A DNA stretch of 64,000 nucleotides from Buttiauxella gaviniae (GTDB lineage: Bacteria; Pseudomonadota; Gammaproteobacteria; Enterobacterales; Enterobacteriaceae): assembly GCF_040786275.1 (NCBI RefSeq), contig NZ_JBFMVT010000002.1, forward strand, positions 3,720,001 through 3,784,000, given 5' to 3'. Below the pieces are notes generated by a model. It worked only from the letters and a program-made list of their open reading frames with translations. It ran no database searches and was not told the DNA's origin. A program made the translations under genes and the position numbers. Shown piece after piece: positions 9,494-17,397 of the stretch (position 1 is the first letter of the stretch; each line of letters begins with the position of its first letter).

Positions 9494-9515
9494 TCAGGGT
9501 TTAAATAGACCCTGA
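9494..9515. repeat. Inverted repeat TCAGGGT-N8-ACCCTGA
   Basis: A 7-base perfect inverted repeat with an 8-base AT-rich centre lies 58 bases upstream of the ATG at 9573. It could be an operator for a dimeric regulator or a 5'-UTR hairpin. There is no T-run, so a terminator is unlikely. Confidence 0.45.
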
Positions 9516-9572
9516 ATTACATTTATTTTGCGATTTTTATTTTTCATAGCCTGTAAAATCATAAGGGTCTTT

Positions 9573-10277
9573 ATGCCAAATAAATTCGGTTCGAAAAGTA
9601 ATGGGAAATCAGTTTTTTATTCTCCTTCACCGTCATCTGTTACTCCCATACCCGTTACATCGACATCATTACAAGCTCCAGCAACACAAAATCAATTGTT
9701 TATTCTGGGGAGGAATTCACCTGTGGATTATTTTCTGATTCAAGTGAGTTCCACCCCTAAATTCAGGCCCACTGTTCATGGCCGCTTTTTATTTGCTATC
9801 CTGGAAAAGGAACCTGAAAATATTTATTGTGGCCAACCCTATGATCTTCTCAATAGACTAATGGAAGGTAAACAACGAAATATTAGCAGGTATAACAGTG
9901 AAACCTTAACGCAGTCCTATCAAAGCCAACGCCGAGGAAGCGATCCCGGGCTTGGAACAAATGGTCATAGTAGCCATCCATTCCATGCATTTTTATGTAA
10001 CAATCGTGTTGAAATTGAAGGTCATACCTCCATCACAAAATGGAAACCTGTACTTTTTGCAGGAGATATGACTTTTAACAATGGAGTACTGACGTCCTGG
10101 ACGAATAATAGCGGCCATTACCGGCCCTCTGCGCAATTACGTCGCTGCAACTTATCTGCAAAGATTAGGAAGATGCTTCCAGATCATCTCTTTCAGGAAT
10201 GTATTTTTAGCGATTCGACAGCCAATGGTTTGTCTGGTTCATTTCTTTCACGTCATCTTTCTGATTTTTCTAGTTGA
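9573..10277 (+). CDS. Unknown effector-like protein with SGHYRP motif
   Basis: A 234-residue protein of unknown function, first of three plus-strand genes beside the T6SS cluster. A Ser/Pro/Thr-rich, probably disordered N-terminus (about residues 5-45) precedes a folded part. The C-terminal half has HSSHPFHAFLCNN, then FAGDMTFNNGVLTSWTNNSG and HYRPS. I recall the pattern aromatic-AG...NG.l..W.N.SGHY(K/R)P from uncharacterised bacterial toxin-like proteins, but could not verify it. The ATG at 9573 follows a good AAGGG site; the frame continues 15 codons upstream to a TTG, adding a hydrophobic stretch (MRFLFFIACKIIRVF) that I judge less likely to be translated. DNA is AT-rich compared with the core genome, suggesting transfer. 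Confidence 0.7.
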   Translation: MPNKFGSKSNGKSVFYSPSPSSVTPIPVTSTSLQAPATQNQLFILGRNSPVDYFLIQVSSTPKFRPTVHGRFLFAILEKEPENIYCGQPYDLLNRLMEGKQRNISRYNSETLTQSYQSQRRGSDPGLGTNGHSSHPFHAFLCNNRVEIEGHTSITKWKPVLFAGDMTFNNGVLTSWTNNSGHYRPSAQLRRCNLSAKIRKMLPDHLFQECIFSDSTANGLSGSFLSRHLSDFSS

Positions 10278-10329
10278 ATGACGTTGATAAAATATTTACC
10301 TATACGTACCGATAATTAAAGAGAAATAA

Positions 10330-10941
10330 ATGTACAATATTATTATTGAGAACGATATTAAAGTTCTTTATCGTGCTGACAGCCGTAGTCCTAATGAAAT
10401 AAAAGCTGTTGGTGGGTTCTCTATGTCACGCTCAATTGATGATGCGGGTACTCTGGGGAAATACAACAACGGACGTGTTCTTGAACCCATTATTTATACG
10501 GCATCCACCTATAGAGGAATGAGACATTTTGGGGAGCAATCGCGCACAGAAAAATTCTATTATGAAATAGACAGTACTGGATATTCAGTTGCCCGCTATA
10601 AAACAAACACTGAGAAGCCAGCAGCCAGACGCAACCTTACTTTGCATTTAAGGCAACAAGCAGCCTTTATGGAAAAGGTCATTGGTGCTGGGTGGCAAGA
10701 CAAAAGCGATAGAGAACTTGCGCAATTATTATTGGTTGGATGTGTGCCAGAACCCTCATGGTTCGATAAGACGTTAGATGTAGAGGAGTGTCATATCATT
10801 GGTGCTCCACACCAACTTCATGCTCCGCAACTTTTCCATACCAACGGACCGTTCCCAATCATTGTTCCTCTTACTCGAATAAAGTTTGTTGGGACGAATC
10901 AACCTCTTAGGTTGGCAATGCCAGAACCTTTGAGCCGATAA
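10330..10941 (+). CDS. Putative ADP-ribosyltransferase toxin, cholera/heat-labile enterotoxin A type
   Basis: A 203-residue protein. Residues 12-30 (VLYRADSRSPNEIKAVGGF) closely match the first catalytic strand of cholera toxin and heat-labile enterotoxin A chains, LYRADSRPPDEIK..GG, placing the NAD-binding arginine at R15. The second block IIYTASTYRGMRHF (54-67) is where the S-T-S motif is expected (S59), and DVEECHIIGAP (150-160) fits the catalytic Glu block (E152/E153), resembling EQEVSALGGIP of cholera toxin. Unlike secreted AB5 toxins it has no signal peptide and no B-subunit gene nearby, so delivery by the adjacent T6SS is plausible. A GAG site 6-8 bases upstream supports the ATG. Enzyme class is inferred from motifs; target unknown. 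Confidence 0.75.
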   Translation: MYNIIIENDIKVLYRADSRSPNEIKAVGGFSMSRSIDDAGTLGKYNNGRVLEPIIYTASTYRGMRHFGEQSRTEKFYYEIDSTGYSVARYKTNTEKPAARRNLTLHLRQQAAFMEKVIGAGWQDKSDRELAQLLLVGCVPEPSWFDKTLDVEECHIIGAPHQLHAPQLFHTNGPFPIIVPLTRIKFVGTNQPLRLAMPEPLSR

Positions 10942-11106
10942 GAAGAGTCTCTTCTATTTCTATGTATCCACGGTTCGCCACCGATAGTGGCGTATCGCAG
11001 GGCTATCCTGTCTGTGAAATAGAATGCATCTTCCATGCCTGGTCCAAGTGAATCGTATCAACTTTGTTTATTTCTCATTTAGTTATGTATAAACCCGGAA
11101 GAAAAA

Positions 11107-11784
11107 ATGCCTATTTTCGAAAAAAACAATTTCCGTTTTAGACAATATGAAGTCCAGTCCAGAGGTGGATTATGCTGTGGTATTAGTCTTGCTTTACTTG
11201 CTGATCTTGCTGAGTGCCATCAAGATAAAAACCTTAAATTATCTGCAACCCGGTCTTTTCATCGTTCAAGAGATTTTTCCCTGATGCTTAAAACATCAAG
11301 GAATATCCTTATGAATTATACCCTTCCTGGGTTTACCGCATTCAGGCAAAGAATACTCAATTTGCAAACGCGTAATGGGGCTAAAAAATTTAATGAAATT
11401 GACGAGAAAGGTATTTCTGGGGCAGTTCTTTTGAAGCTTTCTGTGGGCGCTGTCGATGATCGAAAAAACGCAGGGAGTGCATACAGAACCCGAAGCTGGG
11501 ACTATGTTCAGAATCATATGGGATTAGCCGTATTTGAAGGGAATGGAGACGTTTTTATTTTTGATCCTAATTGTGGTGGTGCGCTTGTTCATTGGCAGGC
11601 TGACTCTTATTTACCGACACCCGCTAAATTAGTTGATTCAGTTTTATTGCGAATGTATCGCTTATATGACAGGGAGAATGGGAAAAGAACTGCCAGCCTT
11701 AAACGGTTTGAATGTTTGCCTTACGATGAATTGCCCTTTGGTGAAGCTGATAATTTATTAGACATAAAATCTCCCGCTATGTAA
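11107..11784 (+). CDS. Putative YopT/papain-like cysteine protease effector
   Basis: A 225-residue protein without signal peptide. It shows an ordered Cys-His-Asp triad as in papain-like C58 (YopT/AvrPphB) proteases: RGGLCCGISLALLADL (Cys at 23 or 24), NHMGLAVFEG (H137) and FIFDPNCGG (D153). The DPN-x-G motif after the Asp is typical of this group. Such enzymes act inside target cells, for example on prenylated GTPases (YopT) or host kinases; the substrate here is unknown. A GGAAG site lies just upstream of the ATG. The gap to the preceding gene is 165 bases and holds small hairpins (10940-10955, 10976-10992), so it may have its own promoter. A strong terminator follows. Confidence 0.75.
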   Translation: MPIFEKNNFRFRQYEVQSRGGLCCGISLALLADLAECHQDKNLKLSATRSFHRSRDFSLMLKTSRNILMNYTLPGFTAFRQRILNLQTRNGAKKFNEIDEKGISGAVLLKLSVGAVDDRKNAGSAYRTRSWDYVQNHMGLAVFEGNGDVFIFDPNCGGALVHWQADSYLPTPAKLVDSVLLRMYRLYDRENGKRTASLKRFECLPYDELPFGEADNLLDIKSPAM

Positions 11785-11842
11785 GCAGAGAACGCTATTA
11801 TTAATACCTAAGCTGAGTCATTTTCAGGTAACAGACAAATCA

Positions 11843-11870
11843 TTGCGGGGCGATACAACCCCGCATTTTT
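11843..11870 (+). terminator. Rho-independent terminator after the protease-like gene
   Basis: Stem GCGGGG (11845-11850) and CCCCGC (11859-11864) with an 8-base loop are followed by ATTTTT. It closes the plus-strand effector-like group and sits just before the end of the opposing gene. Confidence 0.8.
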
Positions 11871-11878
11871 GTGCTCAA

Positions 11879-12397
11879 TTAAATGCCACCAGCTAACCTA
11901 TTCTTCTCAAGACTCATGCCATATTTGGCCGTCATAATGCCGGTCTGGAATTGCATCGTTTTTGTTTGCTCGTACGCATCCTCCCCGTCTTTTATATCCA
12001 TATCCCGCAGTTGATCGCTCAGTGATTTCACTAAAAGCTCACCATAACCTTTATGCTCATAATCAGCACCTTCGAGGCAGGAAAGGGTGGCCAGGCGGTC
12101 GAATAACTGTAGATCCTCTGACAGGAAGGCGTTCTGAGTCATTCTGGTGCCGGTTTTGTGTTCCCACTGAAGGATTATTTCATTGCGAAACTGCTTCGGC
12201 GCCTCATTCTGGCAGTTCTTCACAATTTCCGGGGCAAGAGCTGCGGTGCGTAGTATCGATGTGCTTTGCCCGTTCATGACTTCATTCCAGTTAGTCACAT
12301 AATCGCTGGCGATAATATTTTCTGTTTCGCCTGCAAAGGTGTTGAATACGCCACTTAATAGCAATGCCGGGATGAAAAATACTGTATTTAGCTTCAT
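11879..12397 (-). CDS. Secreted (periplasmic) protein of unknown function
   Basis: A 172-residue protein with a clear Sec signal peptide (about 22 residues, MKLNTVFFIPALLLSGVFNTFAG, cleaved after an A-G region). The mature part is helical and charged, with Cys residues in IVKNCQNEAP and ATLSCLEGADYEH that could form a disulfide. I do not recognise the family. It converges on the protease-like gene. A periplasmic protein beside effector-like genes could be an immunity protein, but the neighbouring enzymes look intracellular in action, so this is weak. The DNA is moderately AT-rich. Confidence 0.6.
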   Translation of the reverse strand: MKLNTVFFIPALLLSGVFNTFAGETENIIASDYVTNWNEVMNGQSTSILRTAALAPEIVKNCQNEAPKQFRNEIILQWEHKTGTRMTQNAFLSEDLQLFDRLATLSCLEGADYEHKGYGELLVKSLSDQLRDMDIKDGEDAYEQTKTMQFQTGIMTAKYGMSLEKNRLAGGI

Positions 12398-12741
12398 GTT
12401 ATTGTCTTAAAACCGCATGGTATAAATAAAGTTAATATCTGGATTTGAAAAAATGAAGGTTTTTTACATGTTAACCAAATTAATGCGACAAATATTAACA
12501 AACGAAATTTATGGGCTGTGAAAAATAAAAACCGCAAATACAGGTTGCCATTTTAAATCCGCGAATCAAAGGTGAAATTATTTTAGTTGCGGTTAATTAA
12601 TGACCAGCATTTGATGGTTTTTTAATTGATACAGAGCGTTAGGTAAATACCGCTTATTAATTAATGTCCAAAAATGTACACAATTAAATCTGCTGGCGTT
12701 TATTATTATTGAGAGGGTATATACGCATAACAGGAGGGACG
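12398..12741. other. AT-rich intergenic region upstream of vsr; no dcm
   Basis: About 340 bases, strongly AT-rich, with no gene that I can see. In E. coli this position is occupied by the 3' end of dcm, which overlaps vsr. No remnant of a C5-methyltransferase is visible. It likely holds the promoters of the divergent secreted-protein gene and vsr. Confidence 0.65.
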
Positions 12742-13242
12742 ATGGTTGATGTTCACAGCAAGGCCGTTCGCAGCAAAAACATGCGTGCCATTGGAACGCG
12801 GGATACTGCCATCGAAAAACGCCTGGCAGGTTTACTGAGCGAGTGTGGATTCACGTTCCGCGTACAGGATGCATCCCTTGCCGGGCGCCCGGACTTTGTC
12901 ATTGATGAGCACCGCTGCGTGCTCTTCGCTCACGGCTGCTTCTGGCACCATCACGACTGCTATCTCTTCAAAGTTCCGGCAACGCGAACTGAGTTCTGGC
13001 TTGAAAAAATCGGTAAAAATGTCGCGCGCGATAAACGGGATATCACACGTTTGATTGGCGAAGGGTGGCGAGTCCTGCTGGTCTGGGAGTGTGCTCTGCG
13101 CGGGCGTAAAAAGCTGAGTGACAGCGCATTGTGCGAGCGGCTGGAAGAGTGGATTTGCAGCGGGGGTAAATACGCGCAGATAGATACTCAGGGAATTAGT
13201 GCGTTTGATGATAACGGGTGGCAGATGCCACCCGAGAATTGA
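12742..13242 (+). CDS. vsr: Very short patch repair endonuclease Vsr
   Basis: Vsr nicks DNA 5' of T:G mismatches that arise from deamination of 5-methylcytosine at Dcm (CCWGG) sites. The 166-residue protein has the family start VDVHSKAVRSKNMRAI, the catalytic region RPDFVID and the zinc/active-site segment HGCFWHHHDC. CAGGAGGG just upstream fixes the ATG at 12742; the frame runs 11 codons further back. In E. coli vsr overlaps dcm; here no dcm lies upstream, so vsr has its own promoter or the cognate methyltransferase is elsewhere or lost. Its stop abuts the yedA stop on the other strand with no spacing. Confidence 0.95.
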   Translation: MVDVHSKAVRSKNMRAIGTRDTAIEKRLAGLLSECGFTFRVQDASLAGRPDFVIDEHRCVLFAHGCFWHHHDCYLFKVPATRTEFWLEKIGKNVARDKRDITRLIGEGWRVLLVWECALRGRKKLSDSALCERLEEWICSGGKYAQIDTQGISAFDDNGWQMPPEN

Positions 13243-14160
13243 TTACTTCTCTATTTCACACACGGTCACCACCGGCTTTGGGGGCAGCAGATATTTCCCC
13301 AACGTGACCAGCACCACGGCAAAAATAATCACCCCCAGCGCCAGCCACTCCACCGGTGATAAACTTTCTCCGGCAAAACCTGTGCCCAATAATACGGCTA
13401 CGACCGGGTTAACGTAGGCATAGCTAGTTGCCACCGCAGGCGCGACATTGCGAATAAGATACATATACGCGCTGATGGCAATAATCGACCCAAATAACGA
13501 GAGATACGCCACGGCCATAAAGCCTGCGGGCGTCGGCATGGCGGTAAGACGCTCACCGGTTAGCGCAGAAGCGGCAAGCAGCACAATGCCCGCGGCGAGC
13601 ATTTCAACGGTTCCGGCCATCAAACCGGTGGGTAACTCAATCCGGGAACCGTAAACCGAACCAAACGCCCAGCTCAGGGAGCCAATCAAGATTAACAGCG
13701 CGCCCCACGGATTGCCGCTCAGGTTTCCGCCGCTGTTAAGCAGCACGATACCCGCAAGGCCAATGGCGATGCCGAGCCATTCCAGTTTACGGGTTTGAAT
13801 CCCGAACAGTCGGCTAAAACAGAGCGTAAAGAGCGGAACGGTCGCTACCATCACGGCAGCAATGCCGGAAGGAACATGCTGATGTTCAGCCACGGTCACA
13901 AAGCCGTTGCCTACCGCCAGTAACAATACGCCAATTAATGCGGCGTTAAGCATCGGGCGCAGGGCAGGCAATTTATGGCCGCGCAACAATAAAACGCTCA
14001 TCAACAGCACACCTGCAACCATAAAGCGCACTCCAGCCATCATAAACGGCGGCCAACTTTTCACCCCAATGGCAATGGCAAAATAGGTGGAACCCCAGAT
14101 GATATACAACGCAAAGAGTGCAGCAACCAGCGGCAATAATTGACCCGAACGAACGCGCAT
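13243..14160 (-). CDS. yedA: Inner-membrane EamA/DMT transporter YedA
   Basis: A ten-helix drug/metabolite transporter superfamily protein of 305 residues, very close to E. coli YedA (LLPL..ALFALYIIWGSTYF near the start, AVGNGFVTVAEHQHVPSGIAA, and NPVVAVLLGTG in the second EamA repeat). The substrate is not established. The frame extends 46 codons upstream of the ATG at 14160, but the E. coli-like N-terminus MRVRSGQLLPL starts there. Confidence 0.93.
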   Translation of the reverse strand: MRVRSGQLLPLVAALFALYIIWGSTYFAIAIGVKSWPPFMMAGVRFMVAGVLLMSVLLLRGHKLPALRPMLNAALIGVLLLAVGNGFVTVAEHQHVPSGIAAVMVATVPLFTLCFSRLFGIQTRKLEWLGIAIGLAGIVLLNSGGNLSGNPWGALLILIGSLSWAFGSVYGSRIELPTGLMAGTVEMLAAGIVLLAASALTGERLTAMPTPAGFMAVAYLSLFGSIIAISAYMYLIRNVAPAVATSYAYVNPVVAVLLGTGFAGESLSPVEWLALGVIIFAVVLVTLGKYLLPPKPVVTVCEIEK

Positions 14161-14325
14161 GTCTTCTCTCAATTCATTAGCAATAGTGCTAATAGTTAAC
14201 GTCAAAACTATCTTTCTGGCGAGTATTTTACTTACCGGCGTAATGTTAATTTTTATTGACATACTTGTTTCATTTTCACCGGCTGGCTTTTGTTCCATAC
14301 TGGTGAATAGACAAACAAAAAAAGG

Positions 14326-15249
14326 ATGCTCATTTTGGCGGGAAGTAGCTTATTAACATTGCTCGATGATATTGCCACCTTATTGGACGATATCTCAATG
14401 ATGGGAAAACTGGCGGCGAAGAAAACCGCCGGGGTACTGGGCGATGATTTATCGCTTAATGCACAACAAGTTTCCGGTGTGCGGGCCAATCGAGAAATAC
14501 CGGTGGTGTGGCGGGTCGCGAAAGGGTCTTTTCTCAACAAATTGATTCTCGTGCCTCTGGCGCTGGTGATCAGCGCTTTCGCGCCGTGGGCCATCACGCC
14601 GTTATTAATGATTGGCGGTGCGTTTCTTTGTTACGAAGGCGTGGAGAAGGTAATGCATACGCTTCATGCCCGCAAACACAAAGAGACGCCCGAAGAGCGG
14701 CAAAAACGCCTCGATGAGATAGCCGCTCAGGACCCGTTAGTTTATGAAAGCGACAAAGTAAAAGGGGCGATTCGCACCGACTTTATTCTGTCGGCGGAAA
14801 TCATCGCCATCACGTTAGGCATCGTAGCGGATGCGCCGCTACTCAATCAGGTGCTGGTGCTGTCCGGGATCGCCATCGTCGTTACCATTGGCGTTTATGG
14901 CCTGGTGGGGATTATCGTCAAGCTCGACGACCTGGGTTTTTGGCTGGTGGAAAAAACCTCGGCAGTTGCACGCGGTATCGGGAAAGGTTTGTTGGTTCTG
15001 GCTCCGTGGCTGATGAAGTTCTTGTCGGTCGTCGGCACCCTGGCGATGTTTTTGGTGGGCGGTGGGATTCTGGTGCACGGTATTCCGGTTCTGCATCACG
15101 CCATCGAAAACGGGGCACAAAAGTTCGGTGGTTTCGTGCACTTATTTGCGCCTACGCTCGCCAATCTGGTGATCGGTTTTATTATCGGGGCAATTGTCCT
15201 GGCGGTGGTTAACGGCATAAACCGCCTGCGAGGGAAGGCTGCGCACTGA
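14326..15249 (+). CDS. yedI: Inner-membrane protein YedI (DUF808)
   Basis: A 307-residue polytopic membrane protein that matches E. coli YedI across its length, starting [20 protein letters not shown] and containing [20 protein letters not shown]. The function is unknown. It is divergent from yedA with a 165-base gap. Confidence 0.93.
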   Translation: MLILAGSSLLTLLDDIATLLDDISMMGKLAAKKTAGVLGDDLSLNAQQVSGVRANREIPVVWRVAKGSFLNKLILVPLALVISAFAPWAITPLLMIGGAFLCYEGVEKVMHTLHARKHKETPEERQKRLDEIAAQDPLVYESDKVKGAIRTDFILSAEIIAITLGIVADAPLLNQVLVLSGIAIVVTIGVYGLVGIIVKLDDLGFWLVEKTSAVARGIGKGLLVLAPWLMKFLSVVGTLAMFLVGGGILVHGIPVLHHAIENGAQKFGGFVHLFAPTLANLVIGFIIGAIVLAVVNGINRLRGKAAH

Positions 15250-15341
15250 TCATTTGCACAAATTTTCATTGTAAACCAGGCAAAACGCTAACTCATTGAC
15301 TATAACTTTAGAAGTTTTCACCCCTGATACAGGAGGCAGTT

Positions 15342-15521
15342 ATGGTCTATGTGGTCAGCGATGAAGTCCAGCCTAAAAATGGTGGCCCAAGGATGATTGT
15401 TACCGGGTTTTCCAGCGGTATGGTGGAGTGTCGTTGGTATGATGGTTATGGTGTAAAGCGCGAAGCCTTCCGTGAGGATGACTTAGCCCCGCTGGCGACA
15501 GGGGGAAGCGCACAAGGATAA
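15342..15521 (+). CDS. yodC: Small conserved protein YodC (DUF2158)
   Basis: A 59-residue protein translated from an ATG preceded by an AGGAGG site. The core GGPRMIVTG.SSGMVECRWYDGYGVKREAF is nearly identical to E. coli YodC. The function is unknown. It is followed at once by a strong terminator. Confidence 0.92.
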   Translation: MVYVVSDEVQPKNGGPRMIVTGFSSGMVECRWYDGYGVKREAFREDDLAPLATGGSAQG

Positions 15522-15525
15522 GCTG

Positions 15526-15557
15526 AAAAAACCCGGTGAAACTGACCGGGTTTTTTT
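15526..15557 (+). terminator. Rho-independent terminator after yodC
   Basis: An A-rich run, ACCCGGT and ACCGGGT arms around a short loop, then seven T residues. It is a classic intrinsic terminator and its A/T symmetry would let it work in both directions. Confidence 0.9.
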
Positions 15558-15706
15558 ATAAATATACTTCCCCTGAATATATTTACCCTTAGTAATCATC
15601 GTGGCGAATAATGTATGATTCTCTGTATAAGAATCGGCCCACGCCTTGCGATAATCCTGGATACGGCAGATATAAATGGCTTTAGAAAATTGCGGTATCA
15701 GGGAGA

Positions 15707-17389
15707 GTGTCAGTGTTTGGCAATGCAATTCAACGCGTAATAAGCCGTTTTAAAAGCCCGCAAAAAGTCGTTAACATCTGTTTTATCGTGGTATTTTTGT
15801 TCTCGACGGTGCTGACCTGGCGTGAAGCGATGGTGCTTGAAGGTGCCTACGTTGCTAACCAGCGTAACAGCCTTGATAGCGTCGCCACCTTGCTCGACAG
15901 GCAACTGCAGCACAACATCGATAACCTGCTGTTTTATCGCAATGCCATGCAATATGCGCTGCAATCCCCGATCTCAACCGACAGAACCCGCAAATCGCTG
16001 GCGGATTTTGACCTTTTACGCACCCAGCCTTTCTGGCAATTACGCCTGGATATGAACCGCAGCCTGCCGATGAGCGGGGTGTCTGATGAATTTGTGAATA
16101 GCAGCCCGTTGCTCGACCGTGACGAAAAGACGCTTCACTCGGAACTCAGCTCGGCGCTGGAATTAAGTTATATCATGCGTTTATCCGACAGATCGCGACC
16201 GTTACAGCAACGGATGTTTTATGCTTCACGCAGCGGATTTTTCCTCACCAGCACGCCGCCGGCCAATGACCCGAAGATCATCGCACTCTATTACCGCCTG
16301 ATTGCGCAGCCCTATTTTTCGTCCCAGTCCCCGCAAAATAACCCGTCGCGAACCCTGAAATGGACGCATACCTTTGCCCCTGTTTTTGCCTCCGGGCAAA
16401 TCCTTACTGCGACGGTCCCGCTGGACTATAACGGGCGTTGGTATGGCGTTCTGGCGTTGGATTACCCCATCGAGTCGCTGCACAGTTTTTTACAGCAAGC
16501 CAAATATGACGACCATGAAGGCACGGTGCTGCTGTATGACAACGAATTCAATCCTATAGCAACTTCTGCTGAAAACTTGCCGAAGCATCCGTTATTTACC
16601 GAGCCCCAACTGGCACAAATTGCCGGTGTCGTGACGGCGGCAAAGCAGGGCGATCAGGGTGAATTACGCATGGACAGCCGTTTTATCACCTGGGCGAAGC
16701 TCAACAATTTTGATGGCCTGCTGGTAAAAGTTCACACCCTGCAAGAAGGGGTACAAGGTGAGTTTGGCCGGATCAGTATCGTCCTGAGCGTTCTGTGGGT
16801 GCTGTTTACGCTGATGCTGTTTGTCTCCTGGATTGTGATTCGCAATCTGGTAAATAACATGTATAGCCTGCAACAGACGCTCTCCTGGCGTGCCAACTAC
16901 GACACATTAACCCGCTTGTATAACCGGGGGGCTTTCTTTGATATTGCGCGGGCGTTATCGAAGCAATGCCAGCAACAAAAGGTGCCGTTCTCTGTCATTC
17001 AGATGGATCTCGATCTCTTCAAAAGCATCAACGACAGGTTTGGGCACAGCAGCGGAGACAAAGTCCTCGCCCACGCGGCAGCGATGCTCAGCGATGCGTT
17101 TCGTCATGGCGACGTGGCAGGGCGCGTGGGGGGCGAAGAGTTTTGTATTGTTCTGCCTGGCACCACGCTTGAAGAGGCCGTGAAAGTGGCCGAGCGCATC
17201 CGCGTGCGCATTAATAGCAGGGAGCTGCTGTTAAAGCAGGGGAATACGGTCAGGATCAGCGCCTCGTTTGGCGTGAGCAGCGCATTCGAATTTAACGATT
17301 ACGATTTTGAGCGGCTGCAAACCTATGCGGACCATCGCCTATATAAAGCGAAGCAAAATGGCCGCAATCAGGTTTGTAGTGCGGATTAA
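15707..17389 (+). CDS. dgcQ: Membrane diguanylate cyclase DgcQ (YedQ)
   Basis: A 560-residue membrane enzyme that makes cyclic di-GMP from GTP. It has an N-terminal membrane helix (about residues 22-40), a large periplasmic CHASE7-type sensor part, a second helix near residues 355-380 and a C-terminal GGDEF domain with the active-site motif GGEEF at 475-479. An intact RVGGEEF and a preceding D-x-D-x-FK-x-IND motif indicate an active cyclase. The start is GTG with a GGGAGA site 1-6 bases before it; E. coli homologues have the same N-terminal organisation. DgcQ is linked to cellulose and motility control, which fits the flagellar and exopolysaccharide genes nearby. Confidence 0.94.
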   Translation: MSVFGNAIQRVISRFKSPQKVVNICFIVVFLFSTVLTWREAMVLEGAYVANQRNSLDSVATLLDRQLQHNIDNLLFYRNAMQYALQSPISTDRTRKSLADFDLLRTQPFWQLRLDMNRSLPMSGVSDEFVNSSPLLDRDEKTLHSELSSALELSYIMRLSDRSRPLQQRMFYASRSGFFLTSTPPANDPKIIALYYRLIAQPYFSSQSPQNNPSRTLKWTHTFAPVFASGQILTATVPLDYNGRWYGVLALDYPIESLHSFLQQAKYDDHEGTVLLYDNEFNPIATSAENLPKHPLFTEPQLAQIAGVVTAAKQGDQGELRMDSRFITWAKLNNFDGLLVKVHTLQEGVQGEFGRISIVLSVLWVLFTLMLFVSWIVIRNLVNNMYSLQQTLSWRANYDTLTRLYNRGAFFDIARALSKQCQQQKVPFSVIQMDLDLFKSINDRFGHSSGDKVLAHAAAMLSDAFRHGDVAGRVGGEEFCIVLPGTTLEEAVKVAERIRVRINSRELLLKQGNTVRISASFGVSSAFEFNDYDFERLQTYADHRLYKAKQNGRNQVCSAD

Positions 17390-17397
17390 ATGAGAAG

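Larger units (their letters stand above)
8967..9572. other. AT-rich divergent intergenic region between tssB and the effector-like genes
   Basis: About 600 bases with no convincing gene. It separates the minus-strand T6SS unit from the plus-strand effector-like genes and so should hold both promoters. A short minus-strand reading frame at 9167-9373 has no recognisable similarity. A candidate plus-strand promoter and a 7-base inverted repeat are listed separately. Confidence 0.6.

Noticed and set aside
10976..10992. CGCCAC/GTGGCG hairpin between the ART-like and protease-like genes as a terminator
   Set aside because: No T-run follows; it may be structural only, so I did not list it as a terminator.
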